From the NCBI RefSeq assembly GCF_000741705.1, contig NZ_JGZI01000008.1:186001-250000 (forward strand): a stretch of 64,000 nt of DNA, written 5' to 3'. Origin of the DNA: Bifidobacterium psychraerophilum (GTDB lineage Bacteria > Actinomycetota > Actinomycetes > Actinomycetales > Bifidobacteriaceae). A program made the translations under genes and the position numbers. This document shows, in pieces, positions 9,436 through 18,899 of this stretch (position 1 is the first letter of the stretch; every line of letters begins with the position of its first letter). The notes under the pieces were generated by a model. It did no database searches and was not told the DNA's origin. It saw only the letters and a list, made by a program, of their open reading frames with translations.

Positions 9436-10716
9436 TCAGCGTGCCTCACCGGAAGGAGCAGCATCCCGTGAACGGGTGAGTCCGGGCAGGATCGTCGCGA
9501 TAAGAAGGATTACGGCGAAAACAGTCCCGGCGAGAAGACCCGCACGCAGATTGTCGTCCTGCATGGCGGATACCGTGCCCACCAGCGCGGGGCCCACCGC
9601 ACATCCGATGTCCCCCGCGACGGCGAAGAGCGCGAACATCAGAGTGCCGCCTCCCGGCATGTTCTCAACGGCCAGGGAGAATGTGCCGGGCCACATGATG
9701 CCTACCGACAAACCGGTGAGGGCGCAAGCGATCAGCCCCAACACCGGGGATGGTGCCAGCCCGGCCACCAGATAGGTGATGATGCATAGTCCGGCGCTCG
9801 ACGCTATGAAGAACCTGAGGTTGATGCGATGGCCGAGAACACCGTATATGGTGCGGCTGACGCCCATCATTACAGCGAATGCAGCGGGCCCGGCAAGGTC
9901 GCCGATCACCTTGGTCACGCCCAGACCCGTTTCGGCGAAGGCGCTCGCCCACTGAGCCATGCCCTGTTCCGCGGCTCCTGCGCAGAGCATCATGATGAAG
10001 AAGACGATGAAGGCGGGACGACGCAGCAGTTGCCTGAAGTCGAAGCGTTCGCTGCCTTCGGGGATGATCGCCGGTATCGGTGCGCCAAGGAACAGCAGCA
10101 CTCCGGCAATCGGAACCAGCGCCCACAGACAAGCCAGGGCAGGCCATGTGCCGATGCCGAAGACCCAGAGCGCCAAGGTCGAAAGCGCGACCGTCGCCAC
10201 TTGGCCCCAGCAGTAGAAGGAATGCAGCAGGCTCATCATCTTCGCCTTGTGGGCGGTGGGGCAGCCTTGCACGATCGGTGAGACCAGCACTTCGATAAGG
10301 CCGCCGCCAAGGGCATACAGCACGATGGCCAACACCAGGAAGGGGTATGGCTCCGTGACCTGAGGGGGTACGATGCCCAGCACCAGAAGACCTGCGGCTG
10401 CGAAGACATGTGCTGCGATGATGCAGGGTTTGTACCCGATACGGTCCACGTACTTGCCCGCAAGCACATCCACGATAAGCTGCGTCACGAAGTTCAACGT
10501 GATCAGCGAGGCCAGCTTGCCCAGTCCGATCCCCAAGGTCGTTGAGAAGGTGACGAAGAGCAGGGGCATGAAATTGTTGATGACCGCCTGGGTGACGTAC
10601 CCATTGAAACAGGCGACGATGGTACGCGTGTACCCCTGGCCGCCCCGGTCCGATCGGGTGCTCCGGCCGCCGAGTGAGGCATGTGCCGGATTCGGGTGCT
10701 GTTGTGTCGCCTTCAT
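9436..10716 (-). CDS. Major facilitator superfamily permease
   Basis: About 426 residues with twelve predicted membrane segments. The first begins in TRTIVACFNGYVTQAV, and the signature loop between TM2 and TM3 reads GKYVDRIGYKPCI. Start ATG 10716 is chosen because AAGGCG lies 4-9 bases upstream and because the frame further upstream (to 10878) is rich in Arg and Pro with no membrane character. The mid-protein segment GGGLIEVLVSPIVQ resembles fucose/glucose-type MFS permeases, so a sugar is a reasonable substrate guess; nothing in the sequence fixes it. It is alone on its strand, separated from the ABC operon upstream by a strong terminator. Confidence 0.82.
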   Translation of the reverse strand: MKATQQHPNPAHASLGGRSTRSDRGGQGYTRTIVACFNGYVTQAVINNFMPLLFVTFSTTLGIGLGKLASLITLNFVTQLIVDVLAGKYVDRIGYKPCIIAAHVFAAAGLLVLGIVPPQVTEPYPFLVLAIVLYALGGGLIEVLVSPIVQGCPTAHKAKMMSLLHSFYCWGQVATVALSTLALWVFGIGTWPALACLWALVPIAGVLLFLGAPIPAIIPEGSERFDFRQLLRRPAFIVFFIMMLCAGAAEQGMAQWASAFAETGLGVTKVIGDLAGPAAFAVMMGVSRTIYGVLGHRINLRFFIASSAGLCIITYLVAGLAPSPVLGLIACALTGLSVGIMWPGTFSLAVENMPGGGTLMFALFAVAGDIGCAVGPALVGTVSAMQDDNLRAGLLAGTVFAVILLIATILPGLTRSRDAAPSGEAR

Positions 10717-10916
10717 GTGTCGCCTTGTTCTGTCCGGTACCGCAAACAGCGGAGGAGTCGGGATGTCTGCCCGTCCCCGTGGGCGAGTGACCGGATCATC
10801 GATTGACGACGGTGCCAATTGACGATCCTGGCGATACGCTGTGGTGGGATATCGCCGAAGTGGTCTATCGTTGAGCAAACACAGGCGAATCTACCAGTTC
10901 CAGGAGCAGCACGCCA

Positions 10917-10968
10917 ACTGCCCCGCCGGTTTTCAACACACGGTGCTGTTGAAAGCCGGCGGGGCAGT
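10917..10968 (-). terminator. Strong stem-loop terminator downstream of the first ABC exporter operon
   Basis: Bases 10917-10938 pair with 10947-10968: a 22-bp stem with a single G-U pair and an 8-base loop. It lies 54 bases past the stop of the ABC gene at 11023 and before the MFS gene, so it isolates the two transcription units. Confidence 0.85.
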
Positions 10969-11022
10969 CGGGATGTGCCTGCCGCGGAATCGGGATCCGC
11001 AATGAGATGGACGGCGATGCCG

Positions 11023-13077
11023 TTATTCGAGTTCCACAGCCCCCGTGTACAGCTGGTAGTACTGGCCGTGTTGGGCGATCAGCTCGTTATGCGTTCCGCG
11101 TTCGATGATTCTTCCATGATCGAGAACCATGATGACATCCGCGTTGCGTACCGTCGACAGACGGTGTGCGATGACGAAGACCGTGCGGTTCTTCATCAGC
11201 GCGTCCATACCTGCCTGCACCACGGACTCGGTTCGCGTATCTATTGAGGAGGTCGCCTCGTCCAGAATCATCGCCGGTGGGTCGGCGACGGCGGCCCGGG
11301 CGATGGAGATCAGCTGCCGTTGGCCTTGTGACAGGCCGCTGCCGTCACCTTCGAGAACGGTTTGGTATCCGTCGGGTAGCATCCGGATGAAGCTGTCGGC
11401 ATTGGTCAGTCGGGCCGCGTCAATGCATTCCTCGTCACTGGCGTTCAGACGGCCGTAACGGATATTGTCCATCACCGTCCCGGTGAAGAGGTTTACATCC
11501 TGAAGGACTATGCCGAGGGAATGCCTGAGATCGGGTTTGCGGATATGGCTGACATCGATGCCGTCATAGAGAATCTGCCCCTGCTGAATGTCGTAGAAAC
11601 GGTTGATCAGGTTGGTGACCGTCGTTTTGCCCGCGCCGGTGGCTCCGACCAGAGCTATCTTCTGCCCGGGTTTGGCGAACCAGGTGATGTCGTGCAGAAC
11701 GGGTTTGTCGGGGTCGTAGCCGAAGGTCACATCGGTGAAACGGACATCGCCGCGAAGCAGCGTCAGACGTCCGTCAGCCGAGGTGACGGCGCTCTGTTTG
11801 GCTTTGAGCGCCACTTCGGCCGCCTGTCCGCTGAGGTTTCCCGCTGCCTGCAGCGAGCGGGAGCCATCGTCGCCCGCTTCGCGCTTCCATGCCCAATGCT
11901 GGGTGGCTTCCGCGGACTCGCGTACGGTACCGTCCGCGTCGATGCTGGCATTCACCAGGACCACGGTGCCGTTGTCCTGCTCCACGGGTTCATCCATCAG
12001 GGAGAATATCCGAGAAGCACCGGCAAGGGCCATCATCACCATGTTGAACTGCATCGAGACCTGCCCGATGGGGTTGATGAAGGCTCTGGACAGCGTAAGC
12101 AGGGAGACGATGGTGCCGAGGGTGAGCGTACCCGCACCGGAGAGACCCACATTGCCCCAGCCCGCGATACCCGCGATACCACCCAGGATCGCGAGCAGCA
12201 CATAGAGCAGATAGCCCATATTGCCCACCACGGGCATCGTGACATTGCCGTAGATATTCGCCTGGGTGCTCGCGTCGAAGAGCTTCTCGTTCTTCTCGGC
12301 GAAGGTGTCCGCCGTGGCTGCTTCGTGGTTGAAGATCTTGATGACCTTCTGCCCATTCACCGCCTCCTCGACGAAGCCGTTGACATCGCCGAGCGACTGC
12401 TGTTGGCGTACGAAGAACATGCCGCTGCGGGTCACCAGCACGCGGACCACGACGATCAGTACGGCCGTGAACAGCAGCGTGAAGGCGGTGAAGGGTATCG
12501 ACAGCCAGAGCATCGCGATCAGGGCCGCCAGCGCGGAGACGGCCGAGGAGAACATCTGGGGGAATGACTGGCTGATCGCCTGGCGCAGGGTGTCGGTGTC
12601 ATTCGTGTATCGGCTCATCACATCGCCGTGCTCATGGGTGTCGAAGTAGCGGATCGGCAGCTCCTGCTGATGGGCGAACATCTGGTCGCGGATCTGTTTC
12701 AGGGTGCCTTGTTCGATTCCGACGAGCAGCCAGTTGTACAGCCAGGTGCACAGCGTCCCCACCGCATACAGGCAGCCCATCAGTGTGAGGGCCTCGACCA
12801 GAGGCATCCAATCGGCATTGCTGGCTCCTACCAGAGGCAGGATATAGGTGTCGATAAGCGTCTGCAGGAAGAGTGCCGATCCTGCCTGTGCCGCGGCGGA
12901 AACCACGATGCAGAGCAGAATCACCGCCACCCGCCATCTGTAAGCGAAGATGTATCCGAATATGCGTTTGGTGGTTCCGGGCTGTGCTTTCTGGGGGCCA
13001 CGGGGTTTGCGATTCCCGAAACCGCTGTCCTTGCGGTCTTTGCCGGTCGTGGTTCCCGATGCTGTTGCCGTGCTCAT
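11023..13077 (-). CDS. ABC exporter half-transporter, consensus-site subunit
   Basis: 684 residues: a basic Gly/Lys-rich N-terminal extension, six membrane segments (about residues 45-350), then an ATPase domain. Walker A is GATGAGKTT, the signature is LSQGQRQL and Walker B is MILDEATSSID, with the catalytic Glu intact. An insert of about 80 residues separates the membrane and ATPase domains. The partner gene overlaps by four bases (ATGA) and carries a degenerate site, which is the arrangement of heterodimeric multidrug exporters such as LmrCD or BmrCD. A MarR gene heads the operon, suggesting drug- or bile-inducible efflux. The substrate is inference. Confidence 0.92.
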   Translation of the reverse strand: MSTATASGTTTGKDRKDSGFGNRKPRGPQKAQPGTTKRIFGYIFAYRWRVAVILLCIVVSAAAQAGSALFLQTLIDTYILPLVGASNADWMPLVEALTLMGCLYAVGTLCTWLYNWLLVGIEQGTLKQIRDQMFAHQQELPIRYFDTHEHGDVMSRYTNDTDTLRQAISQSFPQMFSSAVSALAALIAMLWLSIPFTAFTLLFTAVLIVVVRVLVTRSGMFFVRQQQSLGDVNGFVEEAVNGQKVIKIFNHEAATADTFAEKNEKLFDASTQANIYGNVTMPVVGNMGYLLYVLLAILGGIAGIAGWGNVGLSGAGTLTLGTIVSLLTLSRAFINPIGQVSMQFNMVMMALAGASRIFSLMDEPVEQDNGTVVLVNASIDADGTVRESAEATQHWAWKREAGDDGSRSLQAAGNLSGQAAEVALKAKQSAVTSADGRLTLLRGDVRFTDVTFGYDPDKPVLHDITWFAKPGQKIALVGATGAGKTTVTNLINRFYDIQQGQILYDGIDVSHIRKPDLRHSLGIVLQDVNLFTGTVMDNIRYGRLNASDEECIDAARLTNADSFIRMLPDGYQTVLEGDGSGLSQGQRQLISIARAAVADPPAMILDEATSSIDTRTESVVQAGMDALMKNRTVFVIAHRLSTVRNADVIMVLDHGRIIERGTHNELIAQHGQYYQLYTGAVELE

Positions 13078-14927
13078 ACTCTTGCCCTCCTTTGCGTCTC
13101 TTCCTCCATGCCAATCGGGGCATCATCCCCAGGGGCCCGGGTCTGCGACTCGTAGATTTCCCGGTATTCCTCGCAGTGCAGCAACAGTTCCTGATGCGTG
13201 CCCTGGTCGAGTATCCGCCCCTCGTGCATCACGATGATGTTGTCCGATTCCTGCACCGAGGCGACGCGCTGCGCGATGATGATCTTCGTGGTGTCCGGGA
13301 TCTCGTTGCGGAAGGCATCGCGTATCAGCTGATCGGTTTTGGTGTCCACGGCGCTCGTGGAATCATCGAGTATCAGGATGCGTGGGCGTTTCAGCAGGGC
13401 TCGTGCGATGCACAGTCGTTGGCGTTGGCCGCCCGAGACATTGCTGCCGCCCTGCTCGATGTGGGTGTCGTAGCCATCCGGGAATTCACGGATGAAGTCG
13501 TCGGCCTGGGCGAGTTGGCAGGCGTGCCTGAGCTCGTCATCGCTGGCCTGCGGGTTGCCCCAACGAAGGTTCTCCTTGATCGTTCCGCTGAACAGCACGT
13601 TCTTCTGCAACACCATCGCGACCTGATCGCGCAGCGTCTCGAGATCATATTCACGCACATCGTGTCCCCCCACCCTCAGTGAGCCGGAGGCGACATCGTA
13701 GAGGCGCGGGATCAGTTGCACCAGACTGGATTTCGAAGAGCCTGTGCCTCCGACGATGCCGATTGTCTGGCCGGATTCGATATTCAGATCGATTGAATCC
13801 AGAACCGGTTTTTCCGAACTGTCCGCATAACGGAAGGTGACGTTTTCGAAGGTGACCGAGCCATCTGGAACGTCGACGACCGGTTCCGAAGGGTTGCTCA
13901 AGGTGCTGACCTCGGTGAGGACCTGGCGTATGCGCTCGGCTGAGGCCCTCGAGATGATGACCATGACGAAGATCATCGAGAGCATCATCATGCTCATCAG
14001 GATCTGCATCGCGTAGGTGACCAGGGCGGTCAGATCGCCCGTGCTGAGACCCAGGGCGCTGTTGTTGCCGGACGCGACGATCTGCTTGGCGCCGAGCCAG
14101 GCGATGACGATCATCGAGACATACATGCACAGCTGCATCAGCGGCATGTTGAAGCTCATCGTTTTCTCCGCCTTGACGAAGTACTTGTAGATGCGTTCCG
14201 AGATGCCGGCGAATTTGCCCACCTCGTGGTTTTCGCGATTATAGGATTTCACCACGCGGATGCCCTGCAGATTCTCATCCACGACGTTATTCAGTTCGTC
14301 ATAGGTGTGGAAGACCTTCTCGAACACCGGATGGACGATAACCGCCAAGGCGCACAATCCGATTCCGAGTATGGGAATGGTCGCCACGAACACCATGGAG
14401 ATCGATGGGCTGATGCGGAAGGCGAATATCCAGGAGATGATCACCATGATCGGCGCCCGCACACCCAGGCGAATCAGCATCTGGAAGGCGTTCTGAAGAT
14501 TCGTGATATCCGTGGTCAGACGTGTGATGATCGAACCCGTCGAGAAGCGATCGATATTCGTGAAGCTGAAGGACTGCACCTTATCGAAGAGGTCATGCCG
14601 CAGGTTCTTGGCGATGCCTGAGGAAGCGATGGCGGCATACCTGCCTGCGAGGAAACCGCAGCTCAGCGAAACCGCGGAGCATGCGATAAGCATCAGTCCG
14701 AAACGCCAGATATTCGGCATGCTGCGTCCGGAGATGCCGCGGTCGATCAGCAGCGCCATCACCGTGGGGATGATGATCTCCAGTACGCTTTCGACTGCGA
14801 CGAAGGCCGGTGCAAGAAGACTGGCCCTGCGGTATTCGCGCAGGCTCTTCAGCAGGATCCTCACTGTGGAGATGCCCCCGCTTGACTGGTGCCGCGTAGC
14901 CTTGGCACCCGTGGTGGTTGTTGTCAT
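13074..14927 (-). CDS. ABC exporter half-transporter, degenerate-site subunit
   Basis: 617 residues with six membrane segments followed by an ATPase domain. Walker A reads GGTGSSKSS, with Ser where Gly is usual before the Lys. The signature is VSGGQRQR. Walker B reads LILDDSTSAVD, where the catalytic Glu is replaced by Asp. This is the hallmark of the noncanonical subunit of a heterodimeric exporter. The start codon overlaps the MarR stop (TAATG) and the stop overlaps the next ABC gene, so all three genes are translationally coupled. Confidence 0.92.
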   Translation of the reverse strand: MTTTTTGAKATRHQSSGGISTVRILLKSLREYRRASLLAPAFVAVESVLEIIIPTVMALLIDRGISGRSMPNIWRFGLMLIACSAVSLSCGFLAGRYAAIASSGIAKNLRHDLFDKVQSFSFTNIDRFSTGSIITRLTTDITNLQNAFQMLIRLGVRAPIMVIISWIFAFRISPSISMVFVATIPILGIGLCALAVIVHPVFEKVFHTYDELNNVVDENLQGIRVVKSYNRENHEVGKFAGISERIYKYFVKAEKTMSFNMPLMQLCMYVSMIVIAWLGAKQIVASGNNSALGLSTGDLTALVTYAMQILMSMMMLSMIFVMVIISRASAERIRQVLTEVSTLSNPSEPVVDVPDGSVTFENVTFRYADSSEKPVLDSIDLNIESGQTIGIVGGTGSSKSSLVQLIPRLYDVASGSLRVGGHDVREYDLETLRDQVAMVLQKNVLFSGTIKENLRWGNPQASDDELRHACQLAQADDFIREFPDGYDTHIEQGGSNVSGGQRQRLCIARALLKRPRILILDDSTSAVDTKTDQLIRDAFRNEIPDTTKIIIAQRVASVQESDNIIVMHEGRILDQGTHQELLLHCEEYREIYESQTRAPGDDAPIGMEEETQRRARV

Positions 14928-15562
14928 TACCTGTTTGTCCCTTTCTTCTCATCCTCCGACTCACCGCTGTCCCCGGTGGTCCCTTGTGTGTCCCTGCTCT
15001 CCGGGTTCGGGGCTCCGGGACAATTGCTGCCCACCAGTCCCGTGCTCAGGAGATTGCTTCTCATGCGTGCAAAATAGCGGGAGAGGTTATCTCTGTCCTC
15101 CTGTTGGAAACCTTCGAAGAGCATGTCCTCCATACGCATCGCGTTTGCTCTGAGTGAGTCGGCGATGTCCAAAGCCGCTTTGGTAAGCACGATTTTGCGC
15201 AAACGGGCATCCCTCTCGACGGCATGACGTTCGATGAGCCCCTTTTTCTCCATCAGGCTGAGCACACGCGATGCCGTGGATCGGGTTATCGAGAAGCGTT
15301 CCTCGATGTCGTACTGGAATATGTTGCGAGTCTGGTTCTTGGCCAGGAACATGATGATGCGCGCATTGCCACCCGTTGCGTTACGGGCGTCCTCGGGCAT
15401 GGTCACACCGAGATAGCGGTTGATCATATTGCTCAATGAACGGATCTCGATGCCGAGATGGGCCGGTCGCCCCTCGCTCTCGGTCCCGATTTCCTTCCCG
15501 TTCCCGGCGCCTTCGGCATCCGGGTCGTATGCCGGTGCTGTCCGTGTAGATGTACCTGTCAC
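14927..15562 (-). CDS. MarR family transcriptional regulator of the first ABC exporter operon
   Basis: 211 residues from the GTG at 15562. That start is chosen because AAAGAGG ends 7 bases before it, whereas ATG codons further upstream (15580, 15637) have no ribosome binding site. The winged-helix core contains FSITRSTASRVLSLMEKKGLIERH and the wing VERDARLRKIVLT, typical of MarR. The C-terminal tail is Ser/Glu/Gly rich. The gene heads an operon with two ABC exporter genes and lies 48 bases from a perfect palindrome, so autorepression relieved by an exporter substrate is likely. Confidence 0.9.
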   Translation of the reverse strand: MTGTSTRTAPAYDPDAEGAGNGKEIGTESEGRPAHLGIEIRSLSNMINRYLGVTMPEDARNATGGNARIIMFLAKNQTRNIFQYDIEERFSITRSTASRVLSLMEKKGLIERHAVERDARLRKIVLTKAALDIADSLRANAMRMEDMLFEGFQQEDRDNLSRYFARMRSNLLSTGLVGSNCPGAPNPESRDTQGTTGDSGESEDEKKGTNR

Positions 15563-15609
15563 CCAAGAGCCTCTTTCCATCGCTGAGAAACACACGGATA
15601 CTCTAATAT

Positions 15610-15638
15610 GTTGCATATACAACTGTTGTATATGCAAC
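15610..15638. promoter_or_regulatory. Perfect 29-bp palindromic operator for the MarR-ABC operon
   Basis: GTTGCATATACAAC (15610-15623) and GTTGTATATGCAAC (15625-15638) are exact inverted repeats around a single T. Size and position, just upstream of the MarR start with a TATTAG-like -10 adjacent on the minus strand, fit a MarR dimer site. Assignment to this regulator is inference. Confidence 0.8.
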
Positions 15639-15790
15639 TGTTTCGCGCCTGGGCGCTGGTGTGCCGCGAACGGTGGGGATGCTTGCCCGGCCGCGGATAC
15701 GTGGGTGCTGATGCGGGATTGGGGTTCAGCCGCCGGTGAACGAGGTGCGCGCGTGTTGTTTCCGCACGTTACGCATCCGTTGATCGGTGT

Positions 15791-16816
15791 TTATACGTCG
15801 GGAAATGCCGGGCCGAGACTGGACCGGGCGATGAAGGTGGTGCGGCTGTATGAATATGCTTCGGCCAGCTGTCTGCCGTTGAGTATGTCCAGCAGCTTCG
15901 AGGCCGCAAGGCGCGCGTCGTCGAGTGCATCCTGATGGAAGGTTGCCAGGCCCACCAGTTCGGAGGCCGCATTATCATCGAATCCGATGACCGAGATGTC
16001 CCGCGGCACCTGGATGCCGCGTTGTTGCAGTGCCGCGATCAGTGTGATGGCGAAGTCGTCGGTCTCTACGAAGAGCACGGTGGGCCGGGTCTGGGCGGAC
16101 AGTATCTGTGCGCACAAAGAGGCGACGCCCTGGGCATCGGCGCGGTTGTTCTCGCTGCGGAAACGCTGAACGTTCCGCGGATCGTAGCCTGCGGCGCCCA
16201 ACGCCAGTTCGAAGGTGGGGATGCGTTCGGTAAAGCTGTATCGCCTGAATGACCCTGGTTGGGGGAATTCGACGAGGCCGACCTGCGGGTGCCCGAGATC
16301 GCGTATGTGCTCGGCGGCGTCCCGCATGGATGCGGTGTTATCGAGGAGCACCGCGGCGTCGTAGCCTTCGGTGTCCTGCGAGTCAAGGCCGACGATGGGG
16401 ATGTTGGCATCCGCCAACTGGGAGGATTGCTCGGGGCTGAGCAGAATCGAGGCGATGATGATGCCGTCGGTGTTCTTGTTCTCTGAGATGCTGCGGAAAT
16501 AGCTGTCCATCTGTTCCGGGGTGTGCAAGACGATGGGAAAGAGATCGTATCCGCTTCCTGCGATGGTCGTATACAGACCTTCAAATGACGTGGAGGTGAA
16601 CCAGGTGTTGAAGCGGTCGACGAAGAGCGCACTGATACGGAAGGATTTGCGGGAAGCCAGCGCGGAAGCGCTTTTCGACAGCACGAAATGCTCACGTTCG
16701 GCTATGGCCTGGATGCGTAGCCGGGTGGCCTCGCTGATGCGTTCATCGTTGTGCAGGGCGCGGGAAACCGTCGAAAGTGATACGGAAGCCATTTCGGCTA
16801 TATCCTTCAACAACAT
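15791..16816 (-). CDS. LacI family transcriptional regulator
   Basis: 341 residues from ATG 16816, where the helix-turn-helix begins (MLLKDIAEMASVSLSTVSRALHNDE). A longer frame to 16876 exists but would add 20 residues before the DNA-binding domain, unusual for the family. The effector domain is of the periplasmic-binding-protein type (ISVIGFDDNAASELVGL near the C terminus). The gene is divergent from a GH13 glucosidase and a sugar MFS gene, and two LacI-type operators lie between. It probably represses its own gene and the glucosidase operon until an oligosaccharide or its product binds. Confidence 0.9.
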   Translation of the reverse strand: MLLKDIAEMASVSLSTVSRALHNDERISEATRLRIQAIAEREHFVLSKSASALASRKSFRISALFVDRFNTWFTSTSFEGLYTTIAGSGYDLFPIVLHTPEQMDSYFRSISENKNTDGIIIASILLSPEQSSQLADANIPIVGLDSQDTEGYDAAVLLDNTASMRDAAEHIRDLGHPQVGLVEFPQPGSFRRYSFTERIPTFELALGAAGYDPRNVQRFRSENNRADAQGVASLCAQILSAQTRPTVLFVETDDFAITLIAALQQRGIQVPRDISVIGFDDNAASELVGLATFHQDALDDARLAASKLLDILNGRQLAEAYSYSRTTFIARSSLGPAFPDV

Positions 16817-16933
16817 TCTTCTCTGTCCCGCCTGGAATCTCCTGCTTACTGCTGCAATTGTACTGTGAAGGGCCATCGGCCGCCCGCTATCCCATCGGCG
16901 GGACGTGGGGAGCGAAGTTCAGTGACTATTTAT

Positions 16934-16971
16934 TGCTAGCGCTTGCATAAATGTTGTGCAAGCGCTAGCAT
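16934..16971 (+). promoter_or_regulatory. Twin LacI-type operators overlapping the GH13 promoter
   Basis: TGCTAGCGCTTGCA (16934-16947) and its exact reverse complement TGCAAGCGCTAGCA (16957-16970) flank a 9-base spacer. Each half is itself a near-palindrome centred on CG, the usual LacI operator form, so this looks like two operators 23 bp apart centre to centre. A promoter fits inside: -35 TTGCAT at 16943-16948, a 17-bp spacer, and -10 TAGCAT at 16966-16971. On the minus strand TTGCAC, 17 bp, TAGCAA can be read, so lacI may be driven from the same palindrome. Confidence 0.85.
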
Positions 16972-17027
16972 AACGATTGTTGTTCCAGAAACTATCAATG
17001 ACGATTGGAAGAAAGTCAGAGCTGACT

Positions 17028-18878
17028 ATGAGTGCAGATTCATTGAACCTCAAAGTATCCCAGGATGACACAACGGCCGTGAGTGGCGTATTCGAACCCG
17101 ATGCGCAGGAATCCGACGCGCTGAAGGACGCGCTCTGGTGGAAACAGGCTTCGGTCTATCAGATCTACCCGAGGTCATTCAGCGACAGCACCGGATCGGG
17201 TTTGGGTGATATCAAGGGCATCACCTCAAGAATGGACTATCTGAGCGATCTGGGCATCGACGCAATCTGGCTCAGCCCTTTCTACCCCTCCCATCTGCTC
17301 GATGGCGGATACGATGTGGACGATTACCGGAATGTGGACAGCCGTCTGGGCACGATGGATGATTTCAGTGAGATGGTCGAGGCCGCGCACTCCCGCGATA
17401 TCAAGGTCGTGGTGGACATCGTGCCGAACCATACCTCCAGCCATCATCCGTGGTTCCAGCAGGCCCTTAATTCGGAACCGGGTTCCGCGGCGAGAGAACG
17501 GTATATCTTCCGCGAGGGGCGGGGCGAGCATGGCGAGTTGCCGCCGACGAACTGGATCGCCAACTTCGGCGGTCCCGCCTGGAAGCGTGTGGCCGACGGC
17601 CAATGGTATCTGCATCTCTTCACGCCCGATCAGCCCGATCTCAACTGGGATAACAGGGAGGTGCGTGATGACTTCCTCAAGACGCTGCGGTTCTGGTGTG
17701 ACCGTGGTGTGGACGGTTTCCGCGTGGATGTCGCACACGGTTTGGCCAAGGACCTGGACCGGGACGACCTTGACCAGTGGGATGTTGACGTATTCAAGCC
17801 CATTCCCTCCGATGGCTCGCACCCGACCTATGACCGCGATGAGGTGCATGAGATCTACCGTGAATGGAGGAAGCTGTTCAACCAGTACAATCCTCCGCGT
17901 TTCGCGGTTGCGGAGGCCTGGGTGAACCCTGACAGGCAGCATCTGTACGCCAGCCCCAAAGAGCTCGGACAGGTATTCAACTTCGAATTCGCGAAGAAGA
18001 ACTGGATCCGCGACGAGATGCACGAGGCCATTGCCGAAGGCATCGCATCGGCGAAGCAGTCCGGCTCGACCTCGACATGGGTGATGAGTAACCACGATGT
18101 GCCGCGCAATGCCAGCAGATACGCCTTGCCCCAGGTTTCCGTACCGGGGCATCAGCATCAGCTCGCTTTGGATTGGCTGCTGCGTGATGGCAAGACCTAT
18201 GTCGAGGATCGCGCGCTCGGCACCAAACGTGCCAGGGCCGCCATTCTGCTGGAACTTGCACTCCCCGGTTCCGCATACATCTATCAGGGTGAGGAGCTGG
18301 GCCTGTTCGAAGTGGCCGATATCCCCTGGGACCGGCTCGAAGACCCGACTGCCTTGCGCACCGCCCGTTCCGGTATGAGCAAAGGCCGTGATGGGTGCCG
18401 TGTGCCCCTGCCTTGGGTCGCGGCGGATGCCGGTGTTCGTGATGGTGGGAGTGCTTTCGCACAGACGGGGTCCTTCGGTTTTTCGCCTGAACGTGCGCAG
18501 GACGGGAAGACCCCGGCCCGGCCGCATCTCCCTCAGCCCTTGTGGTTCCGTGATTTCGCCGTTGACCGAGAGCGGGCGGACCGTAACTCGATGCTCAACC
18601 TGTATTGTCAGGCGCTCGCCTTACGCCATGAGTTGAAGCTGTATGACACCGAGCTCGAATGGTTGGAGCAGGATGCGGAATCCGGAAGCAAAGACGGAGC
18701 GGACGGCAATGCGGGCGGTGTGATCGCCTATCGTCGCAGCAACGGCTGGGCGAATCTGACGAACTTCGGTGCCACGCCAGCCGCCCTGCCTGAGGGCGAT
18801 GTGCTGCTGTGCTCGGGAGAGCTGACTGCGGACGGCATGCTGCCGCAGGACACCAGCGTGTGGATGCGTTTGCGGTAA
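17028..18878 (+). CDS. GH13 alpha-glucosidase (oligo-1,6-glucosidase type)
   Basis: About 617 residues. The TIM barrel opens with WWKQASVYQIYPRSFSD. The catalytic triad is visible as nucleophile Asp234 (GFRVDVAHG), acid/base Glu296 (VAEAWV) and Asp357 (SNHDVPR), with VDIVPNHTSS as conserved region I. No signal peptide is seen, so it hydrolyses imported alpha-glucosides in the cytosol; this group includes bifidobacterial AglB-type enzymes on isomaltose, sucrose or related sugars. Start choice: the predicted promoter puts the transcript start near 16978, so the upstream TTG 16977 is excluded. ATG 17028 and ATG 16998 remain possible. Followed 21 bases later by an MFS permease. Confidence 0.9.
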   Translation: MSADSLNLKVSQDDTTAVSGVFEPDAQESDALKDALWWKQASVYQIYPRSFSDSTGSGLGDIKGITSRMDYLSDLGIDAIWLSPFYPSHLLDGGYDVDDYRNVDSRLGTMDDFSEMVEAAHSRDIKVVVDIVPNHTSSHHPWFQQALNSEPGSAARERYIFREGRGEHGELPPTNWIANFGGPAWKRVADGQWYLHLFTPDQPDLNWDNREVRDDFLKTLRFWCDRGVDGFRVDVAHGLAKDLDRDDLDQWDVDVFKPIPSDGSHPTYDRDEVHEIYREWRKLFNQYNPPRFAVAEAWVNPDRQHLYASPKELGQVFNFEFAKKNWIRDEMHEAIAEGIASAKQSGSTSTWVMSNHDVPRNASRYALPQVSVPGHQHQLALDWLLRDGKTYVEDRALGTKRARAAILLELALPGSAYIYQGEELGLFEVADIPWDRLEDPTALRTARSGMSKGRDGCRVPLPWVAADAGVRDGGSAFAQTGSFGFSPERAQDGKTPARPHLPQPLWFRDFAVDRERADRNSMLNLYCQALALRHELKLYDTELEWLEQDAESGSKDGADGNAGGVIAYRRSNGWANLTNFGATPAALPEGDVLLCSGELTADGMLPQDTSVWMRLR

Positions 18879-18899
18879 CGGGCGGTGAGGAACATCACC

